Assembly (NCBI RefSeq): GCF_018100795.1
Contig: NZ_JAGJDY010000007.1
Location: forward strand, 1 to 64,000
Direction: 5' to 3'
DNA: 64,000 bases
From: Alteromonas sp. MMG017
GTDB taxonomy: Bacteria > Pseudomonadota > Gammaproteobacteria > Enterobacterales > Alteromonadaceae
Position numbers and translations under genes: made by a program. The stretch's first letter is position 1; each line of letters opens with the position of its first letter. Below, piece after piece: positions 14,867 through 24,553 of this stretch. The notes beneath the pieces are model-generated. The model saw only the letters and a list, made by a program, of their open reading frames with translations, was not told the origin of the DNA and made no database searches.

Positions 14867-16510
14867 ATGAACTTTTCGAATAAGCAGGTGCTTATTGTTG
14901 AAGATCAACGCCCTTTTCTCTTACTGCTACGTGGATTATTGCATTCCATGGGCGCAAGCGACGTTGTTACCAAGTCATCTGCGGAAAAGGCGCTGTCCCT
15001 TTGTAAGAAGCAAAAGTTCGATATTGTTGTTTGCGATCTTCATTTAGGAGTAGATAAAAAAAACGGTTTCGAGCTTATTGAAGAGCTGAGAATAAAGCGC
15101 TTAATTAAACCCACCACCGTGTTTATATTAATTAGCGCTGATAGTGCGCGCCCGGTAGTACTCGGCTCTATTGAACGGCGCCCTGATGATTATCTTATTA
15201 AGCCCTTTTCACAGGTACAACTTAAAACCCGTATTACCCGCGCATGGCAAAAACGACAGTTTTTAGGGGCAGTATTACAAGAGGTGGCCAATGAAAACAT
15301 CAACAATGCTATCGATTTGTGTGAAGATCTTATTAGTACCCCATCGCCTTATAAAGGCACGTGTGAGCAGCTTTTAGTTGAATTGTATTTGCGTCTAGAA
15401 CAGTACGACAAAGCACTGGATGTGCTTGCGCCTTATTTAGATGGAAAGCCAATACTTTGGGCCAAAGTTGCATTGGCGAAAACCTATCTAGCTTTAGAAA
15501 AATTCGATAAAGCCATTGGTATTGCCGAGGATATTATTAAACGCAACAGGTTTAATGCCGAGGCGCATGATGTATTGGCGAAAGCCAATGATGCAAAGAA
15601 TCAGGGCGAAGCCGCGATCTCTGCGATAAATCATGCCATAAAACTTTCGCCCTTTTCTTTGCCTAGGCATTTTAGTGCATGCTCCATAGCCCGAAACCAT
15701 AAGGATTACATTTTAGCCTCTACGTCCAGTTTGGCCATTTGGGACTTATCGAAAAGAACCGTACATCAGAACAGCCTGCATTGGTGTGGATTTATTCGAA
15801 GCTTGCTTGATGTAGCCGAATATACCGATGACAAACGCACACGAAATCGCTACCAACAAGAAGCTTTGCTTGCCCTTCAACGAGGTAAGTTTGATGAAAA
15901 TATATTACGTATCGACGAAGATTTTGATGTCAGTATTTTTGGTAGCATCATTAACGCCCGCGTTAATGCTATTGATGGAAAAATGCTAGATGCCAAAAAG
16001 AATTTGGCACAATCACAAGCTGCCATAGACGAAAAGTACACCACCCCGCCAATCGCATTTATCCCGGATAGTCTTAAAGTCATGTACGACCTTGGGGAAT
16101 TTGAAGATGCATTGCAATTACAAGATATTATTAAACAGCAGAGTTTAGAATTCGATTCCAACAGCGAATTTTTATTGCATTCTGAGTCGGTAAAAGCCCA
16201 GCAGAATCTTACTAACTATCAGCAGTTCAACCGTGAAGGCATTCAGCTTTACCAACAAGGGCAGTATGAAAAAGCAAAAGACTCCTTTTCCCTTGCACAA
16301 GGCTTTTCGCCGGTAAATACAGGTGTAGCCCTCAACCTATTACAGTGCTTATTACAGATATTAAGCAAAAACCAAAAGCCAGATCCAGATTTATTTAAAG
16401 AATGTCGTCGACTTTATAAACTTATTGATGACATGCCACTAAAGGCGCAACACGAAGAGAAATACTCTACGCTACGTAACGACTTAGACACTTTTATGGG
16501 AATTACATAA
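14867..16510 (+). CDS. Response regulator with N-terminal receiver and TPR repeats
   Basis: 547 residues. The receiver domain occupies about 1-125, with the acidic pair in VEDQ, phospho-acceptor Asp in VVCDLHLG (near residue 57), and the switch Ser and Lys in LISADS and IKPF. The rest is a solenoid of TPR-like helical repeats (for example GTCEQLLVELYLRLEQYDKA and GIQLYQQGQYEKAKDSF). There is no DNA-binding output, so it probably works by protein contact, like the VieB type. A small lipoprotein gene overlaps its stop by one base. A second copy of the same architecture lies at 32902. Confidence 0.88.
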   Translation: MNFSNKQVLIVEDQRPFLLLLRGLLHSMGASDVVTKSSAEKALSLCKKQKFDIVVCDLHLGVDKKNGFELIEELRIKRLIKPTTVFILISADSARPVVLGSIERRPDDYLIKPFSQVQLKTRITRAWQKRQFLGAVLQEVANENINNAIDLCEDLISTPSPYKGTCEQLLVELYLRLEQYDKALDVLAPYLDGKPILWAKVALAKTYLALEKFDKAIGIAEDIIKRNRFNAEAHDVLAKANDAKNQGEAAISAINHAIKLSPFSLPRHFSACSIARNHKDYILASTSSLAIWDLSKRTVHQNSLHWCGFIRSLLDVAEYTDDKRTRNRYQQEALLALQRGKFDENILRIDEDFDVSIFGSIINARVNAIDGKMLDAKKNLAQSQAAIDEKYTTPPIAFIPDSLKVMYDLGEFEDALQLQDIIKQQSLEFDSNSEFLLHSESVKAQQNLTNYQQFNREGIQLYQQGQYEKAKDSFSLAQGFSPVNTGVALNLLQCLLQILSKNQKPDPDLFKECRRLYKLIDDMPLKAQHEEKYSTLRNDLDTFMGIT

Positions 16511-16839
16511 TGACAATAACCCTAATTAAAAAAATCTGTGCGCTTGCTAGCCTACTTTCAGTTTTAGCACTTAATGGATGCAGCCAAACACCACCTTGTG
16601 AAGATATTGTAGAAGTAAATCGTCAATTACATGTATGCAAAAGCTTGTCAAAAGTGATGAATGATAATCGCTACCCTCAGCAAGCTATGTCAGCGAAAAA
16701 ACGTTATGAAAGTGAATGTGAAAACTTCAGGTATTATCGCGATGATTACGACACTATTTGTAAGGGTGAGCAACAAGCCATTGGTAAAAAAGCCAAAGCG
16801 GCGGTTAACAAAGAAAGTTTACCCCCTAAAGATTATTAA
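16510..16839 (+). CDS. Small lipoprotein coupled to the receiver-TPR gene
   Basis: 109 residues. Its ATG shares one base with the stop codon of the preceding gene (TAATG), so translation is probably coupled. The signal peptide ends in a lipobox (LNGC, Cys near residue 24). The mature part has four more cysteines (PPCED, HVCKS, ESECENF, TICKG) spread evenly, which could form two disulphides in the periplasm, and a lysine-rich tail. No family is recognised. Linkage to a signalling protein suggests it belongs to the same pathway, which is inference only. Confidence 0.8.
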   Translation: MTITLIKKICALASLLSVLALNGCSQTPPCEDIVEVNRQLHVCKSLSKVMNDNRYPQQAMSAKKRYESECENFRYYRDDYDTICKGEQQAIGKKAKAAVNKESLPPKDY

Positions 16840-17022
16840 GTAGCGGGTTGTTTTTGATACCAAGGGTTATGCGGTGCTTTAAAGCCAGCAACTATTAGGC
16901 AACACAAGATTTTATTGGCGGTGTGGTTTTGATGCTGCCATGTTACGGTATGGTCTAGCGCCTTGTTCGTAGTAACATCTTTTAAAGAGGCGTTATCAAG
17001 TAGACAAGAAAAGGATATAAAC

Positions 17023-18018
17023 ATGTCGAAACGCGTTGCAGTGCTAACATCGGGTGGTGATGCGCCAGGAATGAATGCTTGTATTCGAGCTATTGTTATA
17101 GCCTGTGAAAGACAAGGATTTACGCTGTTTGGTTACCAGCATGGTTATAACGGCTTACTTGAGCAAGAGTACGAAATACTTGCGCCTCAAGCAACACACA
17201 ACCTCATTCAGCAAGGAGGCACCGTACTGCACAGCGCCCGTTGCGAACCGTTCAAAACCGACGAAGGTGCAAGAACCGCTGCCACTAACCTTACAAAACT
17301 AGAGATTGATACCCTTATTGTGATTGGCGGTGATGGGTCTTTTAGAGGTGCTGATCATTTGGCAGATTTCTGGCACGGTCAAATTATTGGTATTCCAGGC
17401 ACCATTGACAATGATGTCGCTGGCACCGATGCCACCATTGGTTATTACACCGCTATCGATACCGTCGTTTCATCAATCGATAAAGTCAGAGACACTGCAG
17501 ACGCGTTTGAGCGCATTTTCATTGTAGAAGTGATGGGCAGACATGCCGGTTTTCTTGCGTTGAATTCAGCCCTCGCCTCGGCGGCTGATTACGTTATTTT
17601 GCCAGAAACCTTTGAGCAATGTGATGCAGAGCTCGATAAAATTACTGGGCAAATTGAGAAGAGAAGACAACTCAAAGGTGCCATTAGTTTTATCATAGTG
17701 GTAGCTGAAAATGTGTGGCCTGGTGGACTTAATGATTTGGCCGACAAACTGGTTTCGAAAACTCAGTCTGAAGTTCGTCCTGTAACGCTAGGTCATGTTC
17801 AGCGTGGTGGTTCACCGGTGAGTCAAGACAGGTTGCTTGCCACTAAATTAGGCACCTATGCTGTGAATTTAGTGGGCAGTGACATCAACGGTGTTATGGT
17901 TGGAGAACTCAATGGTACGCCCAGTGAAATTCCCCTTACGCAAACATGGGAGAAGGACAAACCACTAAATCCTTCTAGTATGGAAACCATGCTCACCATC
18001 ATGAATGAGCGATACTGA
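17023..18018 (+). CDS. pfkA: 6-phosphofructokinase, ATP-dependent type
   Basis: 331 residues from ATG 17023 with AAGGAT six bases upstream; the frame is open further 5' but without support. Diagnostic PFK blocks are all present: TSGGDAPGMNA at the N-terminus, GGDGSFRGA, the catalytic PGTIDNDV, MGRHAGFLAL, and the C-terminal GHVQRGGSPVSQDR. The Gly in GGDGS and in PGTIDND are the residues usual in ATP-using enzymes; pyrophosphate-using ones carry Asp and Lys. It phosphorylates fructose 6-phosphate in glycolysis. The residue after DNDV is Ala where E. coli has Lys. Confidence 0.93.
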   Translation: MSKRVAVLTSGGDAPGMNACIRAIVIACERQGFTLFGYQHGYNGLLEQEYEILAPQATHNLIQQGGTVLHSARCEPFKTDEGARTAATNLTKLEIDTLIVIGGDGSFRGADHLADFWHGQIIGIPGTIDNDVAGTDATIGYYTAIDTVVSSIDKVRDTADAFERIFIVEVMGRHAGFLALNSALASAADYVILPETFEQCDAELDKITGQIEKRRQLKGAISFIIVVAENVWPGGLNDLADKLVSKTQSEVRPVTLGHVQRGGSPVSQDRLLATKLGTYAVNLVGSDINGVMVGELNGTPSEIPLTQTWEKDKPLNPSSMETMLTIMNERY

Positions 18019-18164
18019 AATACGACTGATTAATTGATATAGCATCGAAGAAAAAGTTACGCATAACCATAACTTAATATTTTATATCAACAAGTTAGAT
18101 TAATTTTTCATTAAATTGGTTGTTTGCATTATCAGTTTAAGGCTAATGTGCTCAAGCTATTAGC

Positions 18165-18992
18165 TTACATTTTCATAGCGGCTTTTACTTTGTCTCTATG
18201 ACTACGACTTACTTTTAGTTCGGTGTCATTTTGCAAAATGAGGTGATATTCACCGCTAATGTGGCTTACTAACTTTTTCACGAAACGAATATTGGCGATA
18301 GCGGAACGATGTACTCTTACAAACCACTGAGGGTTAAGCTCTTGCTCAAGCTCCTTCATGGTTTTACGCATAATGTGCATACCATCTAATGCATGAACAC
18401 ACATGTAATCACCTGCCGCATCTATCCACTGTATGTCTTGCACATTCACTCTGGTAACTTCAGAACCATCTTTAATGGCCAATACATCGGGGTAAGGATT
18501 GGTTTCTACCGGTTCACCATTGGCGAGCTTACGTAAGATTTCTTCGCAATCGTCGCCAGTCAATTCGGCTACCAAATTCACTAAGCGTTTAGACTGTTCA
18601 TCTTGATGCTGTGTGGCGAAGTATTCTCGTACTTTCACTAAAGCATCTTTAAGACGTTCGTCGTCTGCTGGCTTTAATAAGTAGTCTAACGCATGCACAT
18701 CGAATGCTTTAATCGCATAACTGTCATACGCGGTAACAAACACTACCATGGGGATCGGTTGATTGAGCTCACGCAACTTATGAATAACCTGAAAGCCATT
18801 TAGCCCAGGCATTTGTATATCAAGAAACACTAAGTCAGGACGAAGTTGTGAAATGCTACTTACCGCTTCAAGCCCATTTTGACACTCAGCAAGCACCTGA
18901 ATGTCGTCATGACGTTCTAACCTAGCGCGAAGTCCACGGCGTGCAAGTGGCTCATCATCTACCACTAAGGTTTTAATTACTTGCTTTGTCAT
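18165..18992 (-). CDS. LytTR-family response regulator
   Basis: About 275 residues. Start 18992 is preferred: it overlaps the kinase stop codon as ATGA and sits nine bases after AAGGA; an ATG six bases upstream is possible. The receiver domain (about 3-125) has VVDDE and the phospho-acceptor Asp in LVFLDIQMPG, with Lys in LLKPADD. The C-terminal LytTR DNA-binding domain (about 165-275) shows IDAAGDYMCVHA and FVRVHRSAIANIRFV. It forms a two-component pair with the upstream kinase. The targets are unknown. Confidence 0.92.
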   Translation of the reverse strand: MTKQVIKTLVVDDEPLARRGLRARLERHDDIQVLAECQNGLEAVSSISQLRPDLVFLDIQMPGLNGFQVIHKLRELNQPIPMVVFVTAYDSYAIKAFDVHALDYLLKPADDERLKDALVKVREYFATQHQDEQSKRLVNLVAELTGDDCEEILRKLANGEPVETNPYPDVLAIKDGSEVTRVNVQDIQWIDAAGDYMCVHALDGMHIMRKTMKELEQELNPQWFVRVHRSAIANIRFVKKLVSHISGEYHLILQNDTELKVSRSHRDKVKAAMKM

Positions 18993-20146
18993 GCGCATAC
19001 ATCCTTTACTTCATAGGGAATACGAATTCGAACTCGTACACCCGACGGCTGATTATCTTCAATAGAAAATGCGAAATTGCGTTGATACAGTGAATGCAAT
19101 CTCTCTTTAATATTCGCCAGTCCAACACCATTTTCACGGCTTAACTGACCATCTATAATGTCGGCACCGGGCCCATTATCAGCCACATCCATTAGTAAAT
19201 CGTTTCCAAACGCGCGGGCTGTTATGGCAATTTGACCACCATTCTCCATTTTAGAGATGGCGTGCTTAACAGCATTTTCAATAATAGGCTGTAATATCAT
19301 GCTAGGAACAAGTGCGTTTTCACACTCTTCATCAATATTCCAGACCACTTCTAGCCTGTCATCAAATCGTACTTTTTCAATCTCAAGATATAACCGCAAG
19401 GCCTTTGTTTCTTGGCCTAAAGGCACCCGTTTAATAGGGTCGTTATCCAAAGAATAGCGTAAAAAGTCGCTCAAGCGAGAGACCATCGCTTCTGCGGTAT
19501 CGTTTTCTTTTAGCAACACTAAGGTAGAAATAGCGTTTAGCGTGTTGAACAAAAAGTGAGGGTTAAGCTGATAACGCAGCATCTTAATATGCGCTTGATG
19601 CGCCATGGTGCTGGCTTTAAGCGCATTTTGCTTTTCTTTTTGCAACATCTGGAAGTTCTTAATGCCGAAGTAAACGCCACTCCAACAGCCCACCATGATA
19701 AGTGAGTTAATGGTATTGGTAAAATACATGTACCAAGCATCAGGCCGATAGCCATGCTTGTATATTTCCCAATAGTTTATATTTTTAACTACAGCCCACA
19801 GCAACGCTATCAGATAACAGGACGCAATCACTGTCATTAGCATGTTCAACGGCGACTGTTTTCTTGCCCAGCGATAGACGTAACGCAATGGTATAGTTAG
19901 CAACCAGCCAGCATAAGCGTTGAGTAATATTATAAATACCCAAATTGGCCTTACATCGTGAAGGAACGAGCCAATATAATAAATGATGGCAAAACCTGCC
20001 CAGCCTGCGCTGTGCAAAGTCCAAAATAACCTTTCGTTACTTTCAATAACGCGCTGAAAGCGGCTCACATGTTTACCAGTGGTTGAATTGATTGATAGAT
20101 TATACGCAAGGTAAGCCCCTTGCGGAGCATCTTGGTCGTACTTCAT
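18989..20146 (-). CDS. LytS/YehU-type sensor histidine kinase
   Basis: 385 residues. Four to five transmembrane segments lie in about residues 40-170, with no recognisable periplasmic sensor domain. The His_kinase block has the phospho-acceptor in YQLNPHFLFNTLNAIS (near residue 200), followed by an HATPase domain with QPIIENAVKHA, DNGPGA and GVGLANIKERL. The gene overlaps the LytTR regulator by four bases, so the two should be made together. The signal sensed cannot be told from the sequence. Confidence 0.92.
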   Translation of the reverse strand: MKYDQDAPQGAYLAYNLSINSTTGKHVSRFQRVIESNERLFWTLHSAGWAGFAIIYYIGSFLHDVRPIWVFIILLNAYAGWLLTIPLRYVYRWARKQSPLNMLMTVIASCYLIALLWAVVKNINYWEIYKHGYRPDAWYMYFTNTINSLIMVGCWSGVYFGIKNFQMLQKEKQNALKASTMAHQAHIKMLRYQLNPHFLFNTLNAISTLVLLKENDTAEAMVSRLSDFLRYSLDNDPIKRVPLGQETKALRLYLEIEKVRFDDRLEVVWNIDEECENALVPSMILQPIIENAVKHAISKMENGGQIAITARAFGNDLLMDVADNGPGADIIDGQLSRENGVGLANIKERLHSLYQRNFAFSIEDNQPSGVRVRIRIPYEVKDVCA

Positions 20147-20187
20147 ATGCGACTTGTCGCACGGGTTGTTAAGATTAGTGACTGCAA

Positions 20188-20649
20188 CTAATAACTAATA
20201 TTCAATCTCTTAAGCCAATGCATCCACCACCACGCTGGGCCTACAAGTAAAAACCGAAGATCTTCCAAAAATGAGGGCTTTTTACCTTCAATTTTATGAC
20301 CGATAAATTGCAGTATCCACATCACAACAAACAGCGATAGACAGAACAGCCAAACATTAAGGCCATAGTAGGCAATAAGATTAATACCACCGAAACAAAC
20401 AATGGTAAGCAGTGTCATGGCCGCACCAATGGGCCCAGACAATTTGAAATAATAAAACAGAATAGGAATGGCAAGAAGGTGTGCCCAAGTCACATTGAAA
20501 TCGGCAATGAAATCGGGCACGGGTATCGCCCAAATAAGTCCTAAGGTGACAAAGTAGATACTGGGCACCGCAATGGCGTGAATAAGCACGTTGGTTTTAT
20601 TTTGGTGGCTTTCGTTGTATTGCAGTAATAGCTTTTCAATCGTTCTCAT
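20188..20649 (-). CDS. Mpo1-like (DUF962) membrane protein
   Basis: About 153 residues from ATG 20649, with AGTGGA seven bases upstream; a GTG 12 bases earlier is in frame. The family signature YNESHQNKTNVLIHAIAVPSI opens the protein and is followed by four transmembrane helices and GHKIEGKKPSFLEDLRFLLVGPAW near the end. The yeast member Mpo1 is an iron-dependent dioxygenase that shortens 2-hydroxy fatty acids; the conserved His residues are kept. The bacterial role is not settled. Confidence 0.85.
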   Translation of the reverse strand: MRTIEKLLLQYNESHQNKTNVLIHAIAVPSIYFVTLGLIWAIPVPDFIADFNVTWAHLLAIPILFYYFKLSGPIGAAMTLLTIVCFGGINLIAYYGLNVWLFCLSLFVVMWILQFIGHKIEGKKPSFLEDLRFLLVGPAWWWMHWLKRLNISY

Positions 20650-20706
20650 AGCAAATTCCACTTATTGTTATAATAATTGCTTCAATTTTTTGTTGTGAAC
20701 ATCGTA

Positions 20707-21390
20707 TTAACTAATTAGCGTATGGCCGGCCAACAATGCGTTTACCGCATCGTCATCGCTATCGAATTTCAAGCCATAATAAACAAAATCTGATTCTAAC
20801 TGGTGATTTTTAACAGTGGCATTCAACGTGGCTTCTTTACCATCGGTTGAATAAACTAATGCAATTTTAGTTTCATCAATCATGATGGGCCATTCAGGCT
20901 TAAGCGGCAGAGCTATACGGCAGCCATCGTTAGATATATCCACAATAATACCGGTCACATGTTCAGATTCAGGGAAGGCTTCACACGACACTTTAACCGC
21001 TATACCAGGCTGAGCCCGCTTATTAGCACGAAGGCCTATAGATTCAATGCGGCGCGGAAAGCTGGTAATCAATAACCCTGAGGGTTTAGCCAATAATTTG
21101 AGAACCTTTACTCTAAACGCTATAACTTGCCCGGCATCGCCTTCAAGTACAAAGCGTACTACTACGTCGTTACCCACCGTCAATAAGTCTCTGACAACTA
21201 TCCATTTTGCGGAAGTGGGTATCTGGAATATCATGCAGGTCGCCAGTTCCATTCCTACATAAGCGGTTTTCACACGCTTAGGCGCCGTTGGTGTCGTAAT
21301 TTGTAAATCTACCACTGCACCCGGTGGCAAGGCACACAAATTATCGACGTCTTGTCGGTTAAGTTGACTACTTACTGCATTATCTGACAT
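20707..21390 (-). CDS. PilZ-domain protein with YcgR-like N-terminal domain
   Basis: 227 residues. The N-terminal half (about 1-115) resembles the YcgR/PilZN beta-barrel domain. The C-terminal PilZ domain keeps both cyclic-di-GMP contacts: the R-x-x-x-R of RANKR near residue 122, and D-x-S-x-x-G in VDISNDGC near residue 152. It should bind cyclic-di-GMP and so link motility, surface attachment or secretion to that signal. No neighbour reveals the target. The gene is divergent from the M61 peptidase gene. Confidence 0.85.
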   Translation of the reverse strand: MSDNAVSSQLNRQDVDNLCALPPGAVVDLQITTPTAPKRVKTAYVGMELATCMIFQIPTSAKWIVVRDLLTVGNDVVVRFVLEGDAGQVIAFRVKVLKLLAKPSGLLITSFPRRIESIGLRANKRAQPGIAVKVSCEAFPESEHVTGIIVDISNDGCRIALPLKPEWPIMIDETKIALVYSTDGKEATLNATVKNHQLESDFVYYGLKFDSDDDAVNALLAGHTLIS

Positions 21391-21520
21391 GTATTTAAGA
21401 ACATTCTTATTATACTTACTCTAAATGTAACCAATTTTGTGTCGGCTGACAAAACCTTCTCTATCAGGCATGATGTCGCCATATTTTTAAGATACGAATA
21501 ATTTTTTTATAAAGGTCACC

Positions 21521-23305
21521 ATGAATAGCGCTTCACTTCACTACCAACTGTCGATTTACTCGTGGCAACAACATTTGTTTGATGTAACGTTAACCGTGCC
21601 TTCTCACGAATCACAAACCTTATCGCTCACGTTACCGTCTTGGATCCCTGGCAGTTACATGGTGAGAGACTTTGCCAAAAATATAGTGTCGTTAACGGCT
21701 AACAATACTGCTTCTGGCGAACCGGTTACTTGCACAAAATTAGATAAGCAAACGTGGCAGGCCGATACCCAGGGTGAGGCAGTCACTATTACTTATCGAG
21801 TGCATGCCAACGACTTATCAGTGCGTTCTGCGTTTATTAATGACGAGTATGCCTTTATTAACGGTACCAGTGCATTTCTAAGTGTTGAAGGCTTTGAACA
21901 ACAGCCATGTAAATTGCAAATTATTAAACCCGCTGTAGCGAATTGGCGTGCCTATACCAGTATGCCAATGAGCGAAGATATGCCAGATAGCTGGGAATAT
22001 GAAGTGGCAGACTATGCTGAGTTTATCGACCATCCACTTTATATTGGGGTATGTAACTTTCACAGTTTTGAAGTAGAAGGCGTTACCTTCGAGTTGTTAT
22101 TCTCTGGTAGAAATAACCTCGACATAGAGCGTATTGCAAATGACTTAACCCCAATCTGTAAGCACCACATGCAGTTATTTGGCGATCCCCAGCCTATTAA
22201 ACGTTATTTGTTTATGACGTTGTTGGCTGATACTGGCTTTGGTGGTTTAGAGCACCGCGATTCTACCGCCCTGCTCTTTCCGCGTTTCGACCTACCTATG
22301 TTGGGCGAAAGCGATACGAAAACCGATGGTTACATTACGTTTTTAAGTTTGTGTAGCCACGAACTTTTCCATACATGGCACGTGAAGCGTATTAAACCCG
22401 AGGTGATGGTTAAGCCTGATTTACAAAAAGAAACCTATACCAATCAACTTTGGATTTATGAGGGCTTTACCAGCTTTTATGATGACGTAACCTTAGCTCG
22501 TGCAGGCTCAATCTCCCCACAAAAATATCTAGATATTGTGTCGCAGAACTTAACTCGACTACTGCAAAATGCGGGCAGGTTTAAGCAATCTGTAGCAGAA
22601 AGCAGCTTTGATGCATGGACAAAGTTCTATAAACAAGATGCCAGTGCTGCTAACTCTATTGTTAGTTACTACACCAAGGGTGGCATTATCGCTTTTGGAC
22701 TAGATTTGTTGCTACGTGAAAAGTCGAATAACGAAATCAACTTAGATTCGCTAATGCGTCATTTATGGGATCAGTACGGCCGCGACGAAAAAGGCACCCC
22801 TGACGACGTTATTGCCACGTTGTGTAAGCAAGATTTTGATATTGATATTACTGACTACCTTGCCGATGTGGTTTACGGCACTAAAGACGTGCCGTTAGAG
22901 AATTGGCTGTCGAACATTGGTGTCGAACTCATCACACGCAGCAAAGTATCTGCTGATGATAAGGGTGGTAAAACAAGTGCCGAGGGCATGAAACGACAGT
23001 TGGGAGCTAACTGTAAGCCAGCTCCATTAGGATTAACGGTTACGCAAGTTTTTGAAGGTTTAGCCGCTGCCGACGCAGGCATTATGGTTAACGACATCAT
23101 TATTGCTGTAAATGGTTTTGTGGTGAATCAAGCGAAGTTACAGCGGATTTTAGACGCAACCAATACTGGACAAGTCAGCGTTTCACTTATTCGAGATGGC
23201 CGATTGCTAACGGGCGATCTTGATATAAGAAACGCACGAGAAGATGTGTGCCACTTTTCAATTGTGGATGAGAGAAAGTTTTCGGCATGGTTGGGGCTTA
23301 ACTAA
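21521..23305 (+). CDS. M61-family peptidase with PDZ domain
   Basis: 594 residues, typical for the glycyl aminopeptidase family. The N-terminal beta domain is followed by the catalytic zinc motif SHELFHTWHVKRIKP (near residue 280), with the third ligand Glu in LWIYEGFTSFYDD. A C-terminal PDZ domain (about 500-575) has GLTVTQVFEGLAAADAGI. No signal peptide is visible, so it is probably cytoplasmic. AAGGT lies just before the start. A bidirectional terminator follows at 23421. Confidence 0.9.
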   Translation: MNSASLHYQLSIYSWQQHLFDVTLTVPSHESQTLSLTLPSWIPGSYMVRDFAKNIVSLTANNTASGEPVTCTKLDKQTWQADTQGEAVTITYRVHANDLSVRSAFINDEYAFINGTSAFLSVEGFEQQPCKLQIIKPAVANWRAYTSMPMSEDMPDSWEYEVADYAEFIDHPLYIGVCNFHSFEVEGVTFELLFSGRNNLDIERIANDLTPICKHHMQLFGDPQPIKRYLFMTLLADTGFGGLEHRDSTALLFPRFDLPMLGESDTKTDGYITFLSLCSHELFHTWHVKRIKPEVMVKPDLQKETYTNQLWIYEGFTSFYDDVTLARAGSISPQKYLDIVSQNLTRLLQNAGRFKQSVAESSFDAWTKFYKQDASAANSIVSYYTKGGIIAFGLDLLLREKSNNEINLDSLMRHLWDQYGRDEKGTPDDVIATLCKQDFDIDITDYLADVVYGTKDVPLENWLSNIGVELITRSKVSADDKGGKTSAEGMKRQLGANCKPAPLGLTVTQVFEGLAAADAGIMVNDIIIAVNGFVVNQAKLQRILDATNTGQVSVSLIRDGRLLTGDLDIRNAREDVCHFSIVDERKFSAWLGLN

Positions 23306-23420
23306 TCACCCTCGGTTAATCTTTGCTTATGTAGAATTACGTCTCTGCAGGTTAGTGTATCTGCAGATTCGCACTTTTTTAGATACGCACATAGTAAGAG
23401 TTACCAGTAAATACAAAAAA

Positions 23421-23445
23421 GGCTACCACACTGGGTAGCCCTTTT
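23421..23445. terminator. Bidirectional intrinsic terminator
   Basis: GGCTACC and GGTAGCC form a stem with an acactg loop, flanked by AAAAAA on the left and TTTTTA on the right. It lies between the convergent M61 and M23 peptidase genes and can serve both. Confidence 0.88.
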
Positions 23446-23482
23446 TATTGTAAGGTGACAAGGAACGTTGTTGGTCTATTTA

Positions 23483-23539
23483 GGCGTTTCCGCTCTATTC
23501 TGGCGTTCCCGCTCTAATCTGGCGTTCCCGACACTACCG
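23483..23539. repeat. Three 19-bp tandem repeats at a gene 3' end
   Basis: Three imperfect copies with a period of 19 bases, each starting ggcgtt. The last copy covers the final codons and stop of the M23 peptidase gene, and the other two lie just beyond it. Because the unit includes the stop region, the duplication looks like a recent slip at the gene end. Confidence 0.8.
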
Positions 23540-24401
23540 TCTGAGGGTCGAGGCGCATTTTGCCCAAGTTAATTCGCCAATCTAGGTGCGGGCCCGTTGC
23601 TCTACCTGTAGCGCCAATGGTGCCAATCTGCTCGCCTTGCGCTACCGTATCGCCTACTTTCACTGTAATTGAATCTAAGTGAAGAAAGGTAGAAAAGACG
23701 CCCATTCCATGATCAAGAATTAACGTATTGCCTGAATAATACAAATCTTCTGCTAACGTGACTGTGCCTTCAACGGGAGCTGTAACGGGAGCGCCTGTTG
23801 GGCCTCCCACGTCTACGCCGAAATGTGGCCACTTAGGCACACCGTTTAATACACGCTGACTTCCGTAAACGCCAGTTATTGGACCTTTTGCTGGCCACTC
23901 GAAGCGTGTAAACAATGCGTCGGCATCAGTTACTTTACTTCTGGCAATCGACACATTAACGTTGTCTTGCCTAATTCTTTCAAGCACTGCTTTTGGCGGC
24001 GTTACCATTTTAGAATCAAGCCCGTCTATACGTTGAATGTCGTATTCACGTTTAGTAAGGGTAATTTCTCGTACTGAAATAGTGCCATCAGCAAGCTCGA
24101 CTTTAAGCTTGTGAGACAGGCCTGCATCGCGAGGAAAACCAAAAACGAATTTGCCTTCGCTATTTAGCGACAATGTTTCGCCATCAAGAGTAACGACAGC
24201 ATCAGGGGCAACCTGACCTCTTATCAAGCTCCCTTGAGTTAGAGTGCCATTTAACGTTATTCCGTCTTGCTGCGCATTAGCGGCAGTTAAACTACCACCC
24301 AACAATAGTAAGGCTGACATGCCAGCAGAACGCGCTGCGACTTTTAGTGAGTTAATCACACTAGATTGGATAGACTCTCCCCCCTTAACCCTAGAACTCA
24401 T
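23514..24401 (-). CDS. Exported M23 (LytM) family peptidase
   Basis: About 295 residues from ATG 24401, which follows AAAAGGAG by five bases; another ATG lies 27 bases upstream. The signal peptide ends at LTAANAQQ (about residue 45). A beta-sandwich N-terminal domain precedes the LytM core: the first zinc ligands in WPHFGVDVGG (near 200), FSTFLHL, and GPHLDWRI near 270. The usual H-x-H is here H-L-D, so one metal ligand may be Asp. It probably cuts peptidoglycan, or regulates other hydrolases if the metal site is weak. Confidence 0.87.
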   Translation of the reverse strand: MSSRVKGGESIQSSVINSLKVAARSAGMSALLLLGGSLTAANAQQDGITLNGTLTQGSLIRGQVAPDAVVTLDGETLSLNSEGKFVFGFPRDAGLSHKLKVELADGTISVREITLTKREYDIQRIDGLDSKMVTPPKAVLERIRQDNVNVSIARSKVTDADALFTRFEWPAKGPITGVYGSQRVLNGVPKWPHFGVDVGGPTGAPVTAPVEGTVTLAEDLYYSGNTLILDHGMGVFSTFLHLDSITVKVGDTVAQGEQIGTIGATGRATGPHLDWRINLGKMRLDPQTVVSGTPD

Positions 24402-24553
24402 TACTACTCCTTTTCGTACTTTCATCACACATGATTCGCATTGATAGCGAATTTATAAAGTACTTGTGCCGCGCTTGTACTGTTCTTTTATCCTAAGCTT
24501 GCCAATAGTCTTTACCCGATTTTGCCTACCATATTTAAACAAAAATGAGGTAA

